Assembly: GCF_000369065.1 (NCBI RefSeq)
Contig: NZ_KB849801.1
Location: 116,637 to 180,636 of the forward strand
DNA: 64,000 bases
Origin: Acinetobacter haemolyticus CIP 64.3 = MTCC 9819
GTDB lineage: Bacteria; Pseudomonadota; Gammaproteobacteria; Pseudomonadales; Moraxellaceae
Direction: 5' to 3'
The notes under the pieces were generated by a model. It made no database searches, was not told where the DNA came from, and saw only the letters and a program-made list of their open reading frames with translations. This document shows, in pieces, positions 35,537 to 45,329 of this stretch; the stretch's first letter is position 1; each line of letters opens with the position of its first letter. The translations under genes and the position numbers were made by a program.

Positions 35537-35834
35537 GATTGGGTTGCCTTTAGCGTTCTTTCAAATGGAGAACAAGCACAGCCCAGATGTCCATAACAAT
35601 GTTAAACAAGTTTCTAAAAACGAAAAAGCTGTACTTGCACCGATCAATGGTGTCATCAGTGCTTGGAAAATTAAAGAGAATGATCAAGTGCAACAAGGTG
35701 ATGTGATTGCCATGATGGAGGCGATGAAAATGGAGGTTCCTGTAATTGCTCACTGCACAGGAAGGATTCAGCATTTAAGAGGTATAAATTTGACCATAAA
35801 TGCAGATGAGGAAATTGCAAGAATAGAAGGATAA
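35514..35834 (+). CDS. Biotin carboxyl carrier domain, start unclear, probably shifted out of frame with the upstream gene
   Basis: A biotinyl domain with the lysine motif EAMKMEV, preceded by [12 protein letters not shown] and followed by the second half of the flattened barrel; the domain is complete. The N-terminus is the problem. The nearest ATG (35565) has no ribosome binding site. The residues read before it in this frame, [11 protein letters not shown], would continue the DGKL that ends the carboxylase frame, giving a normal DGKLYEIGLP pre-barrel strand. Initiation at TTG 35514 is possible. I take this as the 3' part of a once-joined BC-BCCP gene, or a carrier whose start lies at ATG 35492 in the other frame. 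It should still be functional if translated. Confidence 0.7.
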   Translation: MRLTVNYEIGLPLAFFQMENKHSPDVHNNVKQVSKNEKAVLAPINGVISAWKIKENDQVQQGDVIAMMEAMKMEVPVIAHCTGRIQHLRGINLTINADEEIARIEG

Positions 35835-35849
35835 CAAGTGAGTTATGTA

Positions 35850-35880
35850 AGCCATTAAATCTACTTGAGATTTAATGGCT
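35850..35880. terminator. Bidirectional hairpin between the biotin carrier and M48 protease genes
   Basis: AGCCATTAAATCT (35850-35862) pairs with AGATTTAATGGCT (35868-35880), a perfect 13-bp stem with a 5-nt loop in the gap between two convergent genes. U-tracts are short, but placement and stability support termination both ways. Confidence 0.7.
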
Positions 35881-35889
35881 GTAAACAGA

Positions 35890-36669
35890 TTAACGACGGC
35901 TGTTATTATAAATCGCCATTGCAGCAGGTAAGTTCTTACGCATATCTGCAATACGTTGTGTATTTGATGGGTGAGTGGATAAGAAAGCAGAGCCGCCTTT
36001 ACCATCTAAGCGGTTCATTTTTTCCCATAAAGTAATAGCCGCATTAGGATTGTAGCCCGCTTGTGCCATCAGCATTAAACCGCCGTAGTCAGCACGGCTT
36101 TCTAGGTTACGAGAGTAAGGTAAGCCGATACCAATTTGGCTACCTAGATTGATTGCTGCATTACCCGCTTCACCAATGTTTGCACCTGCATAAGAGGTAC
36201 CAATACCAATTGCTAAGTTAGTCAATGCTTGAGCGCCAATTTTACTTTTTGCATGTTCTTCTAAAGCATGCGTCATCTCATGGCCCATGATTGCAGCGAT
36301 TTCATCATTGGTGAGATTAAGCTTATTTACAATGCCTGTATAGAAGACGACTTTACCACCTGGAGCGACATAAGCATTGACGGTATCTGATTTCAATACA
36401 GCGAGCTGCCAGTCAAAACGTTGACCTGTTTGGTTAAGTTTATCTGCATGTGGTTTTAGACGATTAAATACCGTGTTGATTCGTTGGTAAGTTGCAGAAC
36501 TTGTATCAAGTTGATTTTTTGCACGGGCTTCTTGAGTCATTTGTGCAAAGCCCTGTGCTGATTGTGCATTGAGGGTTGCAGTATCGCCACCAGCCATTTC
36601 AGCAAACGATGCGCAGCCAGAAATGGTCATCACAGTGATTGCACAAAGGCTTAAAGCGAACTTCTTCAT
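35890..36669 (-). CDS. M48-family zinc metalloprotease lipoprotein (LoiP/YcaL-like)
   Basis: Periplasmic zinc protease attached to the outer membrane. Starting at ATG 36669 (MKKFALSLCAITVMTISGCAS), with ggagag 7 bp upstream, gives a 259-residue protein whose signal peptide ends in the lipobox ISGC. The zinc motif HEMTHALEEH carries HExxH, and the third ligand Glu lies in ESRADYGGLMLMAQAGY. The family includes LoiP and BepA, which take part in outer-membrane protein quality control. The gene stands alone, convergent with the biotin-carrier gene. Confidence 0.92.
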   Translation of the reverse strand: MKKFALSLCAITVMTISGCASFAEMAGGDTATLNAQSAQGFAQMTQEARAKNQLDTSSATYQRINTVFNRLKPHADKLNQTGQRFDWQLAVLKSDTVNAYVAPGGKVVFYTGIVNKLNLTNDEIAAIMGHEMTHALEEHAKSKIGAQALTNLAIGIGTSYAGANIGEAGNAAINLGSQIGIGLPYSRNLESRADYGGLMLMAQAGYNPNAAITLWEKMNRLDGKGGSAFLSTHPSNTQRIADMRKNLPAAMAIYNNSRR

Positions 36670-36823
36670 ACTTATTCTCTCCAAATCAGTATCTTATCAA
36701 TATCAATATACTTAAGCCGAATTATAAAAAAAGTTGACCATTCTTTACATTCTGATTATCTCTATAATCATAGTAATTATGTAATCAAAAGCCTATTGAT
36801 TTTGTTCTTTTTATTCAAAAAAT

Positions 36824-36849
36824 AAAGCCAGTGTGAACACTGGCTTTTT
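36824..36849 (-). terminator. Intrinsic terminator of the crp/vfr gene
   Basis: AAAGCCAGTGT and ACACTGGCTTT form a near-perfect stem with a GA loop, 23 bp after the crp stop. On the minus strand it is followed by TTTATTTTTTG, a good U-tract. Confidence 0.85.
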
Positions 36850-36871
36850 ATATGACGGTGATCTAAATTAA

Positions 36872-37579
36872 TCAATCTTCATCATCATATTCATCTTCAG
36901 GAAAGGTATTTTCCTCTAAAGACGCATCAAAAATTAAAATTGCTTTACCATCAGTTTGGATCATGCCTTGGTCTTCAAGTGTTTTGAGGACACGACCAAC
37001 CATTTCACGAGAGCAACCGACAATACGACCAATCTCTTGACGAGTGATACGAATCTGACGACCATTCGGTAAAATCATTGCCTCTGGTTGAGCAGATAAG
37101 TCGATTAAGCAACGTGCAATACGACCTGAAACGTCGATAAAGGCAAGGTCAGTTACTTTACGAGTTGTGTTTTTAAGACGACGCACCAGTTGAGCAAATA
37201 CTGCGTAACTTAAATCAGGATACTGTTTACTTAATTCATGGAAATTGTCATAAGAAATCTCTGCAATTTCGCATACATCTCGAGTGCGTACTTCAGCAGT
37301 ACGTTGAGGGTTCTTTTCAAAAAGACCCATCTCACCAAAGAAGTCCCCAGGGTTCAAATAAGCAACAACGATTTCACGTTCATCATCTTCACGTAAAATA
37401 ATTGATACTGAACCTTTTAAAATTAAATACAGTGATCTTGATTCCGTTCCAGCGTCAACAATCGTGGTGCGTTTAGGGTATCTGTTAATATGAGCACGTT
37501 TTAGCAAAGCTTTTACTGATTCAGGTAGTTGGCCTGGAGACAAAGCATCAGTGCTAAGATGTGAAAAATTTGAAGTCAT
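36872..37579 (-). CDS. CRP/Vfr-type cAMP-responsive transcription factor
   Basis: Global regulator of the CRP/FNR superfamily, 235 residues. The cyclic-nucleotide domain has the phosphate-binding cassette GEMGLFEKNPQRTAEV, and the C-terminal helix-turn-helix reads ITRQEIGRIVGCSREMVGRVLK, almost the E. coli CRP recognition helix. This points to a genuine cAMP receptor, like Vfr of Pseudomonas. It ends in an acidic tail (EENTFPEDEYDDED) not found in E. coli CRP. The gene is divergent from the OsmC-like gene with 146 bp between them, where a regulated promoter is likely. Confidence 0.93.
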   Translation of the reverse strand: MTSNFSHLSTDALSPGQLPESVKALLKRAHINRYPKRTTIVDAGTESRSLYLILKGSVSIILREDDEREIVVAYLNPGDFFGEMGLFEKNPQRTAEVRTRDVCEIAEISYDNFHELSKQYPDLSYAVFAQLVRRLKNTTRKVTDLAFIDVSGRIARCLIDLSAQPEAMILPNGRQIRITRQEIGRIVGCSREMVGRVLKTLEDQGMIQTDGKAILIFDASLEENTFPEDEYDDED

Positions 37580-37725
37580 GCTTAAAATTTCCGAATTTGG
37601 ATGAAACCGATCGCACAGGCTCGTTTGAGCTTTTTCTACACAGAAGAGATGAAATTCCTTATCAACTCATTTTATGTTAGTGTACAAGAACAGAGTAAAT
37701 TTATAACGTTTTTCGGGTAGTTGCA

Positions 37726-38148
37726 ATGCAAACAAGTGTACATTGGTTAGAGAATGTTGCTTTTGAGGCGAAATCAGAAAGTGGTCACAGTTTAGTGATG
37801 GATGGTTCTGCTGAATATGGTGGTGAAAACCGTGGCCCACGTCCTATGGAGTTGATTTTAATGGGACTTGGTGGGTGTGCTTCGTTTGATATTGTGACTA
37901 TATTAAAGAAATCTCGCCAAGATGTGACAGGGGTCATATGTCAGCTAAAAGCTGAGAGGGCGGACACAATTCCAGCAGTATTCACCAAAATCCACTTACA
38001 CTTTGTGGTCACAGGGAAAGCGGTGAAAACCAAGCAAGTCGAAAAAGCCGTGGAATTATCAGCAGAAAAATATTGTTCAGCAAGTAAAATGTTGTCTGAT
38101 GGTGGTGTAGAAATTACACATGATTTTGAAATTGTTGAAGCAGAATAG
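37726..38148 (+). CDS. OsmC-family protein (YhfA-like)
   Basis: A 140-residue OsmC/Ohr-fold protein. Signals are GENRGPRPMELILMGLGGCASFDIVTIL, with the conserved Cys in GGCASFD, and the second Cys in EKYCSASKM. These match the YhfA subgroup, in which peroxidase activity has not been firmly shown. In E. coli yhfA lies next to crp and divergent from it, and the same arrangement is seen here (start 37726 versus crp start 37579), which supports the assignment. Confidence 0.92.
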   Translation: MQTSVHWLENVAFEAKSESGHSLVMDGSAEYGGENRGPRPMELILMGLGGCASFDIVTILKKSRQDVTGVICQLKAERADTIPAVFTKIHLHFVVTGKAVKTKQVEKAVELSAEKYCSASKMLSDGGVEITHDFEIVEAE

Positions 38149-38176
38149 ACGGAAAACTATTAAGTTTATCTAAAAG

Positions 38177-38205
38177 GTGATCTATTTAACATAGATCACT
38201 TTTTT
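38177..38205. terminator. Terminator between osmC-like and M23 peptidase genes
   Basis: GTGATCTAT (38177-38185) pairs with ATAGATCAC (38191-38199) and is followed on the plus strand by six T residues. On the minus strand CTTTT follows. It serves two convergent genes. Confidence 0.85.
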
Positions 38206-38212
38206 ATTGGCT

Positions 38213-39022
38213 TTATTTTAGAAACAACTGAGGATCAACACGTGCATTGTTAAGACTCATTCCCCAATGCAAATGTGCACCTGTGACTCGCCCAGTTTTA
38301 CCCACTAAGCCGAGTACCTCACCTTGGCGAATAGATTGCCCTTTTTCTACATTAATTTTACTAAGGTGACAGAACATGCTGATTAAACCTTGACCATGAT
38401 CAATCAGTACGGTTTTTCCATTAAAAAAATAATCACCAGTCTGAACAACAATACCATCAGCAGGTGCTACCACTTTTTGTCCAACTGGTGCAGGAATATC
38501 TAAACCGGAGTGAGGTGCACGTTCTTCGCCATTAAAGAATCGCTTGCGACCGAAAGAGTTACTGAATTTCCCAGCTGTTGGTCGAATAAAATTTGGTATG
38601 CTTTGCCATGTACTGGTTGTAAATGATTCATAAACGCTATTCTGTTCTTTCGCTTCCTGAGCATAACGATCTAACTGTGCTTGACTAGGGTTGACATAGT
38701 CTTGATTTTTAATGGTAAGCCGTTGTTCAGCATATGTATAAGGTCGGATTTCGATTTGAATCGGTTTGCTGTTTGTGGTGAGCTGTAATTGACCAACAGG
38801 TGTAGAAAGAGGGATACCTAGCACAGCATAACGTTGTGTACCTTCTTGCGTGATTAACACAGGCTTTTGTTGATAAAAGACTTCTGTGGTTTCTGCAGTT
38901 AAAGGAATAACAGCAACTCCACCGGCGCGACGAGAATCTTGTGGAAGTTGTGCAAATGCCGAATGAATAGAGACAAGACAAGCTGCGCCAAGCAATATTG
39001 TTTTTAAATACATGAGAGCCAT
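38213..39022 (-). CDS. M23-family (LytM) peptidase, secreted
   Basis: Periplasmic peptidoglycan-acting or divisome-associated LytM protein of about 266-269 residues. A signal peptide (MYLKTILLGAACLVSIHSAFA) precedes an N-terminal beta-rich region, and the C-terminal M23 domain has HSGLDIPAPVG, DHGQGLISMFCHL and AHLHWGM, so the zinc and catalytic His residues are all present. It is therefore likely an active endopeptidase rather than an EnvC-type activator. Start may be ATG 39022 or ATG 39013; neither has a strong binding site and both give a workable signal peptide. Confidence 0.9.
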   Translation of the reverse strand: MALMYLKTILLGAACLVSIHSAFAQLPQDSRRAGGVAVIPLTAETTEVFYQQKPVLITQEGTQRYAVLGIPLSTPVGQLQLTTNSKPIQIEIRPYTYAEQRLTIKNQDYVNPSQAQLDRYAQEAKEQNSVYESFTTSTWQSIPNFIRPTAGKFSNSFGRKRFFNGEERAPHSGLDIPAPVGQKVVAPADGIVVQTGDYFFNGKTVLIDHGQGLISMFCHLSKINVEKGQSIRQGEVLGLVGKTGRVTGAHLHWGMSLNNARVDPQLFLK

Positions 39023-39121
39023 TTTTGATTCAAGTAAAGTGTTAAGCTAAAACGTCGGATTAAGAATCACAATAAGGATTTTGTTCAAAATGCGATAGAT
39101 CGAAAAATTAAACAAAATATA

Positions 39122-39150
39122 CTTGAAATAGATTGTTTATACACCCATAT
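39122..39150 (+). promoter_or_regulatory. Heat-shock (sigma-32) promoter of clpB
   Basis: CTTGAAA (39122-39128) and CCCATAT (39144-39150) are spaced by 15 bp, which agrees closely with the sigma-32 consensus. It lies about 125 bp upstream of clpB, a standard heat-shock gene. A leader of about 115 nt would result. Confidence 0.8.
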
Positions 39151-39276
39151 TATGACTGAGTTTTATTCATTGTTGTTTTAATAAAATATTGAAAAATATA
39201 TAAATTTTATTTGAAATTTTAAAAAACGTTCCCATCTAAGTGATAAGTTAAAAATTTGTTGTGAGGAATAACAAGA

Positions 39277-41856
39277 ATGCGTTTTGAAAAATTTACAAAC
39301 CGCTTACAGCAAGCGCTCTCAGATGCACAATCTTTGGCAATGGGTAAGGATCATACTGCTATCGCAGGGATTCATATCTTGACAACTTTATTAGAAGAGC
39401 CAGCCAATTTAAGTTTACTGCAACAGGCGGGCGCTCGTTTGCCAGAATTAAAGCAAAAACTTGAGCAAGCTATACAAAATGCACCGACACTGGCAAATCC
39501 AACGGGTGATATTAATCTTAATCCCGAAGCAGTAAAGGCATTAAATCTAGCTGATCGCTATGCTCAGAAAGCAGGTGATGAGTTCTTATCAACCGATTGG
39601 GTGTTACTTGGTTTAGCTGAGACAGGAGAAACCAAGACGATTCTCAATAGTGTCGGTGTAACCTCAGAAAGCTTGCGTAAAGTTATTGAAAATATTAGAG
39701 GAAATGACAAAGTCATGAGCAATAATCACGAAGATCAACGGGACTCACTGAATAAATACACCATTGATTTAACTGAACGAGCATTAGCGGGCAAACTTGA
39801 TCCTGTGATTGGTCGTGACGATGAAATTCGCCGTACGATTCAGGTGTTATCTCGCCGTACCAAAAATAATCCTGTATTGATTGGTGAACCGGGGGTAGGT
39901 AAAACTGCAATTGTTGAAGGTTTAGCCCAACGTATCGTAAATGGCGAAGTGCCAGAAGGATTGAAGAATAAACGTGTCCTTTCACTGGATTTGGGTTCTC
40001 TCCTTGCTGGTGCAAAATACCGTGGTGAATTCGAAGAGCGTTTAAAAGCAGTACTTAAAGACCTAGCTAAACATGAAGGTGAAATCATCCTGTTTATCGA
40101 TGAGCTACATACACTCGTGGGTGCTGGAAAGGGTGATGGCGCAATGGATGCAGGGAATATGTTAAAACCTGCTTTGGCACGCGGTGAGTTACGCTGTGTA
40201 GGTGCAACGACTTTAGATGAATATCGTCAATATATTGAGAAGGATGCTGCACTTGAACGTCGCTTCCAAAAAGTATTGGTGGATGAACCAAGTGTTGAGG
40301 ATACCATTGCGATTTTACGTGGTCTAAAAGAGAAGTATGCAACTCACCATGGCGTGCAAATTTTAGATTCTGCGATTATTGCTGCAGCGAAAATGTCGCA
40401 TCGTTATATTACTGATCGTCAATTACCAGATAAGGCGATTGATTTAATTGACGAAGCAGCATCGCGTATCAAAATGGAGATTGATTCAAAGCCTGAAGCT
40501 TTAGATAAACTTGATCGTCGTTTAATCCAGTTGAAAATGCAATTGGAAGCCGTGAAAAAAGATCAAGATGATGGTAGTAAAGCTGAAGTCAACCATCTTG
40601 AACAGCAAATTGCTGAAAAGCAAAAAGAGTACAATGATCTTGAAGAGATTTGGAAAGCTGAAAAAACACTGGTTGAAGGTGATAAGAAAGCGCAAGTAGA
40701 ATTGGACCAAGCTCGAGTTGCTTTAGAAAAAGCAAAACGTGAAGGTGACTTAGCTGAAGCGGCACGCTTGCAATATGGTGTGATTCCAGAGTTGCAGAAA
40801 CGACTAGAGCAGGCTGAGATTGCTGAGGAAAACGAAGAACCAAAACTTATTCGTACCAAAGTGACTGAGAACGAAATTGCGGAAGTCGTAAGTGCGGCAA
40901 CAGGTATTCCAGTAGCGAAAATGTTGCAAGGTGAACGTGAAAAACTTCTCCATATGGAATCATTTTTACATAACCGTGTGGTTGGTCAAGATGAGGCTGT
41001 GGTGGCTGTTTCCAATGCAGTACGTCGCTCACGTGCAGGTCTATCAGACCCGAATCGCCCTAGTGGTTCTTTCTTATTCCTTGGTCCAACAGGTGTGGGT
41101 AAAACCGAGTTAACCAAAGCGCTAGCAAATTTCTTGTTTGATAGTGATGATGCCATGATTCGAATTGATATGTCCGAATTTATGGAAAAACACTCAGTCA
41201 GTCGTTTGGTTGGTGCACCTCCAGGCTATGTCGGTTATGAAGAAGGTGGTGTTTTAACTGAAGCTGTACGCCGTAAACCTTATAGCGTCGTACTGTTTGA
41301 TGAGGTGGAGAAAGCACACCCAGATGTATTCAATATCTTATTACAAGTGTTGGATGATGGTCGCTTAACAGATTCACAAGGTCGTGTGGTGGACTTCAAA
41401 AATACAGTGATTGTGATGACCTCTAATCTCGGTTCACAAGATGTACGTGAATTAGGTGAAACGGCGACAGATGATGAGGTTCGAGCTGTGGTGATGAGTG
41501 CTGTAAGCCAACATTTCCGCCCAGAGTTTATCAACCGTATTGATGAGCTGGTGATTTTCCATTCACTGAAAAAAGCTCAGATCCGCGGCATTGCCGATAT
41601 TCAGTTGGATCGTTTACGTTCTCGTTTGGCCGAGCGTGACATGCGATTAACTGTGGACGATACTGCATTTGACCTATTGATAGATGCTGGTTTTGATCCT
41701 GTTTATGGTGCTCGTCCATTGAAACGAGCAATCCAACAACAGGTAGAAAATAATTTAGCTCAGAAAATTTTATCTGGCGAGTTTCAAGCAGGTGATAACA
41801 TCTTGATTAAAGGTGAAAATAGTCAGCTTGTATTTGATAAGGTCAAATTGAGTTAA
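39277..41856 (+). CDS. clpB: ClpB protein-disaggregating AAA+ chaperone
   Basis: Hexameric AAA+ unfoldase that rescues aggregated proteins together with DnaK. At 859 residues it has the standard length and order: N-terminal Clp repeats ([14 protein letters not shown]), first AAA module with Walker A GEPGVGKT (about 203), the coiled-coil M domain (about 410-520, rich in Glu/Lys), second AAA module with GPTGVGKT (about 603) and the sensor-2 region [11 protein letters not shown]. The M domain distinguishes it from ClpA and ClpC. ATG 39277 has gtgagga upstream. A sigma-32 promoter precedes it and a terminator follows. Confidence 0.97.
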   Translation: MRFEKFTNRLQQALSDAQSLAMGKDHTAIAGIHILTTLLEEPANLSLLQQAGARLPELKQKLEQAIQNAPTLANPTGDINLNPEAVKALNLADRYAQKAGDEFLSTDWVLLGLAETGETKTILNSVGVTSESLRKVIENIRGNDKVMSNNHEDQRDSLNKYTIDLTERALAGKLDPVIGRDDEIRRTIQVLSRRTKNNPVLIGEPGVGKTAIVEGLAQRIVNGEVPEGLKNKRVLSLDLGSLLAGAKYRGEFEERLKAVLKDLAKHEGEIILFIDELHTLVGAGKGDGAMDAGNMLKPALARGELRCVGATTLDEYRQYIEKDAALERRFQKVLVDEPSVEDTIAILRGLKEKYATHHGVQILDSAIIAAAKMSHRYITDRQLPDKAIDLIDEAASRIKMEIDSKPEALDKLDRRLIQLKMQLEAVKKDQDDGSKAEVNHLEQQIAEKQKEYNDLEEIWKAEKTLVEGDKKAQVELDQARVALEKAKREGDLAEAARLQYGVIPELQKRLEQAEIAEENEEPKLIRTKVTENEIAEVVSAATGIPVAKMLQGEREKLLHMESFLHNRVVGQDEAVVAVSNAVRRSRAGLSDPNRPSGSFLFLGPTGVGKTELTKALANFLFDSDDAMIRIDMSEFMEKHSVSRLVGAPPGYVGYEEGGVLTEAVRRKPYSVVLFDEVEKAHPDVFNILLQVLDDGRLTDSQGRVVDFKNTVIVMTSNLGSQDVRELGETATDDEVRAVVMSAVSQHFRPEFINRIDELVIFHSLKKAQIRGIADIQLDRLRSRLAERDMRLTVDDTAFDLLIDAGFDPVYGARPLKRAIQQQVENNLAQKILSGEFQAGDNILIKGENSQLVFDKVKLS

Positions 41857-41880
41857 GCTTAAAATTTTATCAATTGAACA

Positions 41881-41913
41881 AAAAGATGGTGATGAAAATT
41901 GCCATCTTTTTTT
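41881..41913 (+). terminator. Intrinsic terminator after clpB
   Basis: AAAAGATGG (41881-41889) pairs with CCATCTTTT (41902-41910), followed by more T residues, 25 bp after the clpB stop. Confidence 0.85.
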
Positions 41914-42025
41914 GTTTATATGCTATTGATCAGTTTTTTTTAGGAATATGCTGAATAAGATTGCAGCTTGATGAAAAACTTGATAGTTTCAGAACAAATA
42001 AGAAAAAGATTCAGGATGAATTGCA

Positions 42026-42451
42026 ATGAAAAACAAGCAACATTATTACGCAGGTATTTGTGTAATTTTGTGCATGGGTATTTTGCCTTCTTCATTTGGG
42101 TGGAGTGCTCAACCGATGCCAGAATCAACCTTAGCACTACAAACAGGATTGGCAACGAGTACCTTGCCGAATATTATTTTCAAAGCCAACCAAGATGCTT
42201 TGCAACCTGAGCAAGAGCGTTGGCGTATTCAACGTGCGTTAAGTGATCGTTTCTTACGTGAAGTGAGGATCAGTATGCTGGAAGATGGTTCACTATCACC
42301 TTACGAAGAGCAAAAGAAAAATACGGTTTCAGATAGCCGTGATAAAAAGAGGGCAACCTTGAAACCACATAAAGAGTCTCCTGATCGATTTATGGTCTAT
42401 GAGTTTGAATCGACGAATATACATGGTGAAATCACGATTACTGTAAAGTAA
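42026..42451 (+). CDS. Hypothetical secreted protein (141 aa)
   Basis: Small exported protein. ATG 42026 (MKNKQHYYAGICVILCM) with aggatg 8-13 bp upstream gives a signal peptide ending near SFGWSAQ. The mature part (about 115 residues) is hydrophilic, with a Lys/Arg/Asp-rich middle and a final IHGEITITVK strand. No known domain is recognised. It lies between clpB and rlmL, convergent with the latter, and looks like a stand-alone gene. Confidence 0.75.
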   Translation: MKNKQHYYAGICVILCMGILPSSFGWSAQPMPESTLALQTGLATSTLPNIIFKANQDALQPEQERWRIQRALSDRFLREVRISMLEDGSLSPYEEQKKNTVSDSRDKKRATLKPHKESPDRFMVYEFESTNIHGEITITVK

Positions 42452-42482
42452 TCGTGATCTGAAATGTTAACGACTTGATCAT

Positions 42483-44690
42483 TTATTTTATTGAGGGATG
42501 CATAATTTTCCACGCTCTGTGGATCTTATGATTTCGTTTAAAATCTAAACCAATGGTTTCATTTGTAATTTCTTCAATGTCATACATGGCTTCGATTTCT
42601 TCATCCAATTCAAAACCACGATAGTTATTGGAGAAATACAACGTTCCATCGCTGGTTAAGCGGTTCATTGCACGTTTAATCAGCGATACATGGTCACGTT
42701 GAACGTCAAAGGTTCCATAAAACTTTTTCGAGTTTGAGAACGTTGGAGGATCAATAAAGATTAAATCGTATTGCTCATGTCCTTCTTTTAACCATTCAAA
42801 ACAATCGCTTGCAAAGAACATATGCTGTTCATCAGCGTGATCTACAGTTAAACCATTCAGCACAAAGTTTTCTTTAGACCAGCTCAGGTAGGTATTAGAT
42901 AAATCTACACTAGTTGTACTCGCTGCACCGCCCAAAGCAGCATGTAAACTTGCTGTTGAGGTGTAGCTATAAAGATTGAGGAAATGCTTTCCACGAGCTT
43001 CTTTAGCAATTCTCAAACGCATTTGGCGATGATCTAAGAATAAACCTGTGTCTAAGTAATCGGTCAAGTTAACCAAGATACGAGCATTGCCTTCTTGAAC
43101 AATAAAGCGTTTAGATGCGGTACTTTGCTTTGTATATTGGTTTGATCCAGCTTGTCGTGCACGAGTTTTAATAAAGATTGCATCGCGACCTAAGCCTGTC
43201 ACAGCACGTATCGCAGCAAGGGCTAAATTAAAACGTTTTTTTGCTTTTTCTGGATCAATACTTTTAGGTGGAGCATATTCTTGTACATGCAATCGATCGC
43301 CATACAGATCAACTGCAACATTGAAGTCTGGCAAGTCTGCATCATATAAACGCAAGCAGTAGACATTTTCTTTTACAGCCCATTTTTTTAGGTTCTGCAT
43401 GTTCTTTTGCAAGCGGTTGGTAAAGTCTTCTGCACCTTCAATTTTTTCAAATTGTTGTGGTTGCCATGTTGCTAAAAATGGCTGTGTGACTGTGGCTGGC
43501 TTCACCGTACCAAATCGCACATAAATCGGTAATTTACCATTCATCAAGCGGAGTGTTTGAGGCTCAAGAAAAGCCAGTACATCAGCTTGTTCAACTTGTG
43601 CGGCAATAATGGCTGCACGTTGATTTGGGAAATTCTTTTGTAATAGCGCTGATAAACCAAGATATAAAGAACGGTTAGATGCTTTATCGCCTAAACGCTC
43701 ACCATACGGTGGGTTAGTTACAATAAAGGCTTTTTTTCCTTCAGCATGGAAGTTGTCCCAATCCGCTAAAGTACGTTCTTCAATTTGGATTTGATCGAGT
43801 AGTTTTTCAAAACCAGCAGCGATGATGTTTTGACGCGTTGCTTTAACAGCTTCCCAGTCAGCATCATAAGCATATAGTTTTGGTAAGGGTTGTTCTAAAG
43901 CCTGTTCATGGCGTTCCGCAGCCTCGGCTTTTAGTGATAACCAAAGTTCACGGTCATGTCCATGCCAGCCGTTGAAACCGAAACGTCTTACAAGTCCAGG
44001 CGCACGATCAGTCAAGATCATCAGGGCTTCGATGATAAATGTACCCGAACCACACATAGGATCAAGGATAATATCAGGTTGATATTCGGCTAATTCTGCT
44101 TTTTGTAAAATTGCTGCTGCAAGATTTTCTTTAATAGGAGCATCGGTCATAAAGCGACGATAGCCACGTTTATGTAGTGAATCGCCAGATAAATCTAAGC
44201 AGTAAGTGTGTTCTGTCTTACCAGCCAAAACATAGAGCGTAATTTCTGGTTGTTTAATATCAATGCTTGGCCGTTTACCCACAGCTTCCATAAATGAATC
44301 GACAACACCATCTTTAACACGTAAGGTTGCGAATTGAGTATTGACCTTAATTTCACGTTCGACATGTAGGCGTACTGCAAATGTGCTTTGTGGCGCAAAG
44401 ATAAGCGACCAGTCAAAGCTGATCGCACCTTCATAAAGTTCTTCAGCCACATCACGTGCGTCATGGGTATGTTCAAGCTCATGAGTATGAATCGGTAAAA
44501 GTACGCGAGAAGCAAGACGTGACCACATGCAAATACGGTATGCATTTTCAAGTGTGCCTTTAAATACCAAACGTCCAGCGAAGCGTTGAATGTTTTGAAT
44601 CCCTAAATTTTCCAATTCTTGTTGTAATAAGGTTTCAAGTCCATCCGCACAGGTCACCCAATAGTTTGTCAGACGTTGTGTAGAATTCAT
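42483..44690 (-). CDS. rlmL: RlmKL-type bifunctional 23S rRNA guanine methyltransferase
   Basis: Makes m2G2445 and m7G2069 in 23S rRNA. From ATG 44690 (MNSTQRLTNYWVTC) it is 735 residues; upstream codons start with TTG and overlap the binding site gga. Order: THUMP domain (about 60-165), first methyltransferase with LDPMCGSGTFIIEAL and TNPPYGERLG, then the second (RlmK) methyltransferase with FLDHRQMR, LNLYSYTSTASLHAALGGA and FIDPPTFSNSKKF. Both catalytic modules look complete. Acinetobacter therefore has the fused enterobacterial-type enzyme. Confidence 0.95.
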   Translation of the reverse strand: MNSTQRLTNYWVTCADGLETLLQQELENLGIQNIQRFAGRLVFKGTLENAYRICMWSRLASRVLLPIHTHELEHTHDARDVAEELYEGAISFDWSLIFAPQSTFAVRLHVEREIKVNTQFATLRVKDGVVDSFMEAVGKRPSIDIKQPEITLYVLAGKTEHTYCLDLSGDSLHKRGYRRFMTDAPIKENLAAAILQKAELAEYQPDIILDPMCGSGTFIIEALMILTDRAPGLVRRFGFNGWHGHDRELWLSLKAEAAERHEQALEQPLPKLYAYDADWEAVKATRQNIIAAGFEKLLDQIQIEERTLADWDNFHAEGKKAFIVTNPPYGERLGDKASNRSLYLGLSALLQKNFPNQRAAIIAAQVEQADVLAFLEPQTLRLMNGKLPIYVRFGTVKPATVTQPFLATWQPQQFEKIEGAEDFTNRLQKNMQNLKKWAVKENVYCLRLYDADLPDFNVAVDLYGDRLHVQEYAPPKSIDPEKAKKRFNLALAAIRAVTGLGRDAIFIKTRARQAGSNQYTKQSTASKRFIVQEGNARILVNLTDYLDTGLFLDHRQMRLRIAKEARGKHFLNLYSYTSTASLHAALGGAASTTSVDLSNTYLSWSKENFVLNGLTVDHADEQHMFFASDCFEWLKEGHEQYDLIFIDPPTFSNSKKFYGTFDVQRDHVSLIKRAMNRLTSDGTLYFSNNYRGFELDEEIEAMYDIEEITNETIGLDFKRNHKIHRAWKIMHPSIK

Positions 44691-44954
44691 GCACATTTCC
44701 AAAAAAGCAGTTCAGCAATCGGCTATTTTAACTGATTTTTATCAATTCTGTCGGTGCTTATTTGTTTGATTGTCAGCTTTATCATCGATTAACGACTTTT
44801 TTGAATATCTGATAGCTGAGCGAGCTATCAGTTAGAAAAGCATTTTGGATAATAATTTTAATAGTTGGTACATATTTTGCTAACAGTAACATTGTTCATC
44901 AGAAAATTATTTTTCTTAAAGTTGATGAAATTAAAGAAATTTAGTGGGGGAATT

Positions 44955-45320
44955 ATGAAAGATAATCTGAATAATGATGTGGTTGTCAATGCAGATGCTT
45001 TTGCGATCGCAACTCAAATGTATGTTCGTATGCGACGTGTATCAGGTCGAGTTATTGATGTGATGTATTTAGTGCATAATAAAGATTACGCTCGACATAT
45101 TGCAGACCTTGCTTTGGCAACTGAAGATCAGGAATTAGAGCGATATGTTGCTCGCTTAAGTTCATTAATTGATTTGTTGCCTGAAAACAGTGTAGAAAAA
45201 GCAGCAAAAACCGAAAAAGTCGAACAGCCAGAGGTGTCAGAGCTCTATTCAACAGAGGTTACAGAAGAAGAGATTTATCAAGCTCAAGTGCATCATCACT
45301 ATATTGGTGCATTACGATAG
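44955..45320 (+). CDS. Conserved hypothetical protein (121 aa), unknown
   Basis: I choose ATG 44955 (MKDNLNNDVVVNADAFAIA) because gtggggg lies 6-12 bp upstream; an earlier in-frame start lacks such a site. The 121-residue protein is soluble and mostly helical, with an acidic linker (EKVEQPEVSELYSTEVTEEE) before HHHYIGALR at the C-terminus. I do not recognise a domain. It sits alone between rlmL (divergent) and pyrB. Confidence 0.7.
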   Translation: MKDNLNNDVVVNADAFAIATQMYVRMRRVSGRVIDVMYLVHNKDYARHIADLALATEDQELERYVARLSSLIDLLPENSVEKAAKTEKVEQPEVSELYSTEVTEEEIYQAQVHHHYIGALR

Positions 45321-45329
45321 CGGAATTTT

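Noticed and set aside
40563..40859. Minus-strand open frames opposite clpB
   Set aside because: They are Ser/Leu-rich shadows of the clpB M-domain coding sequence.
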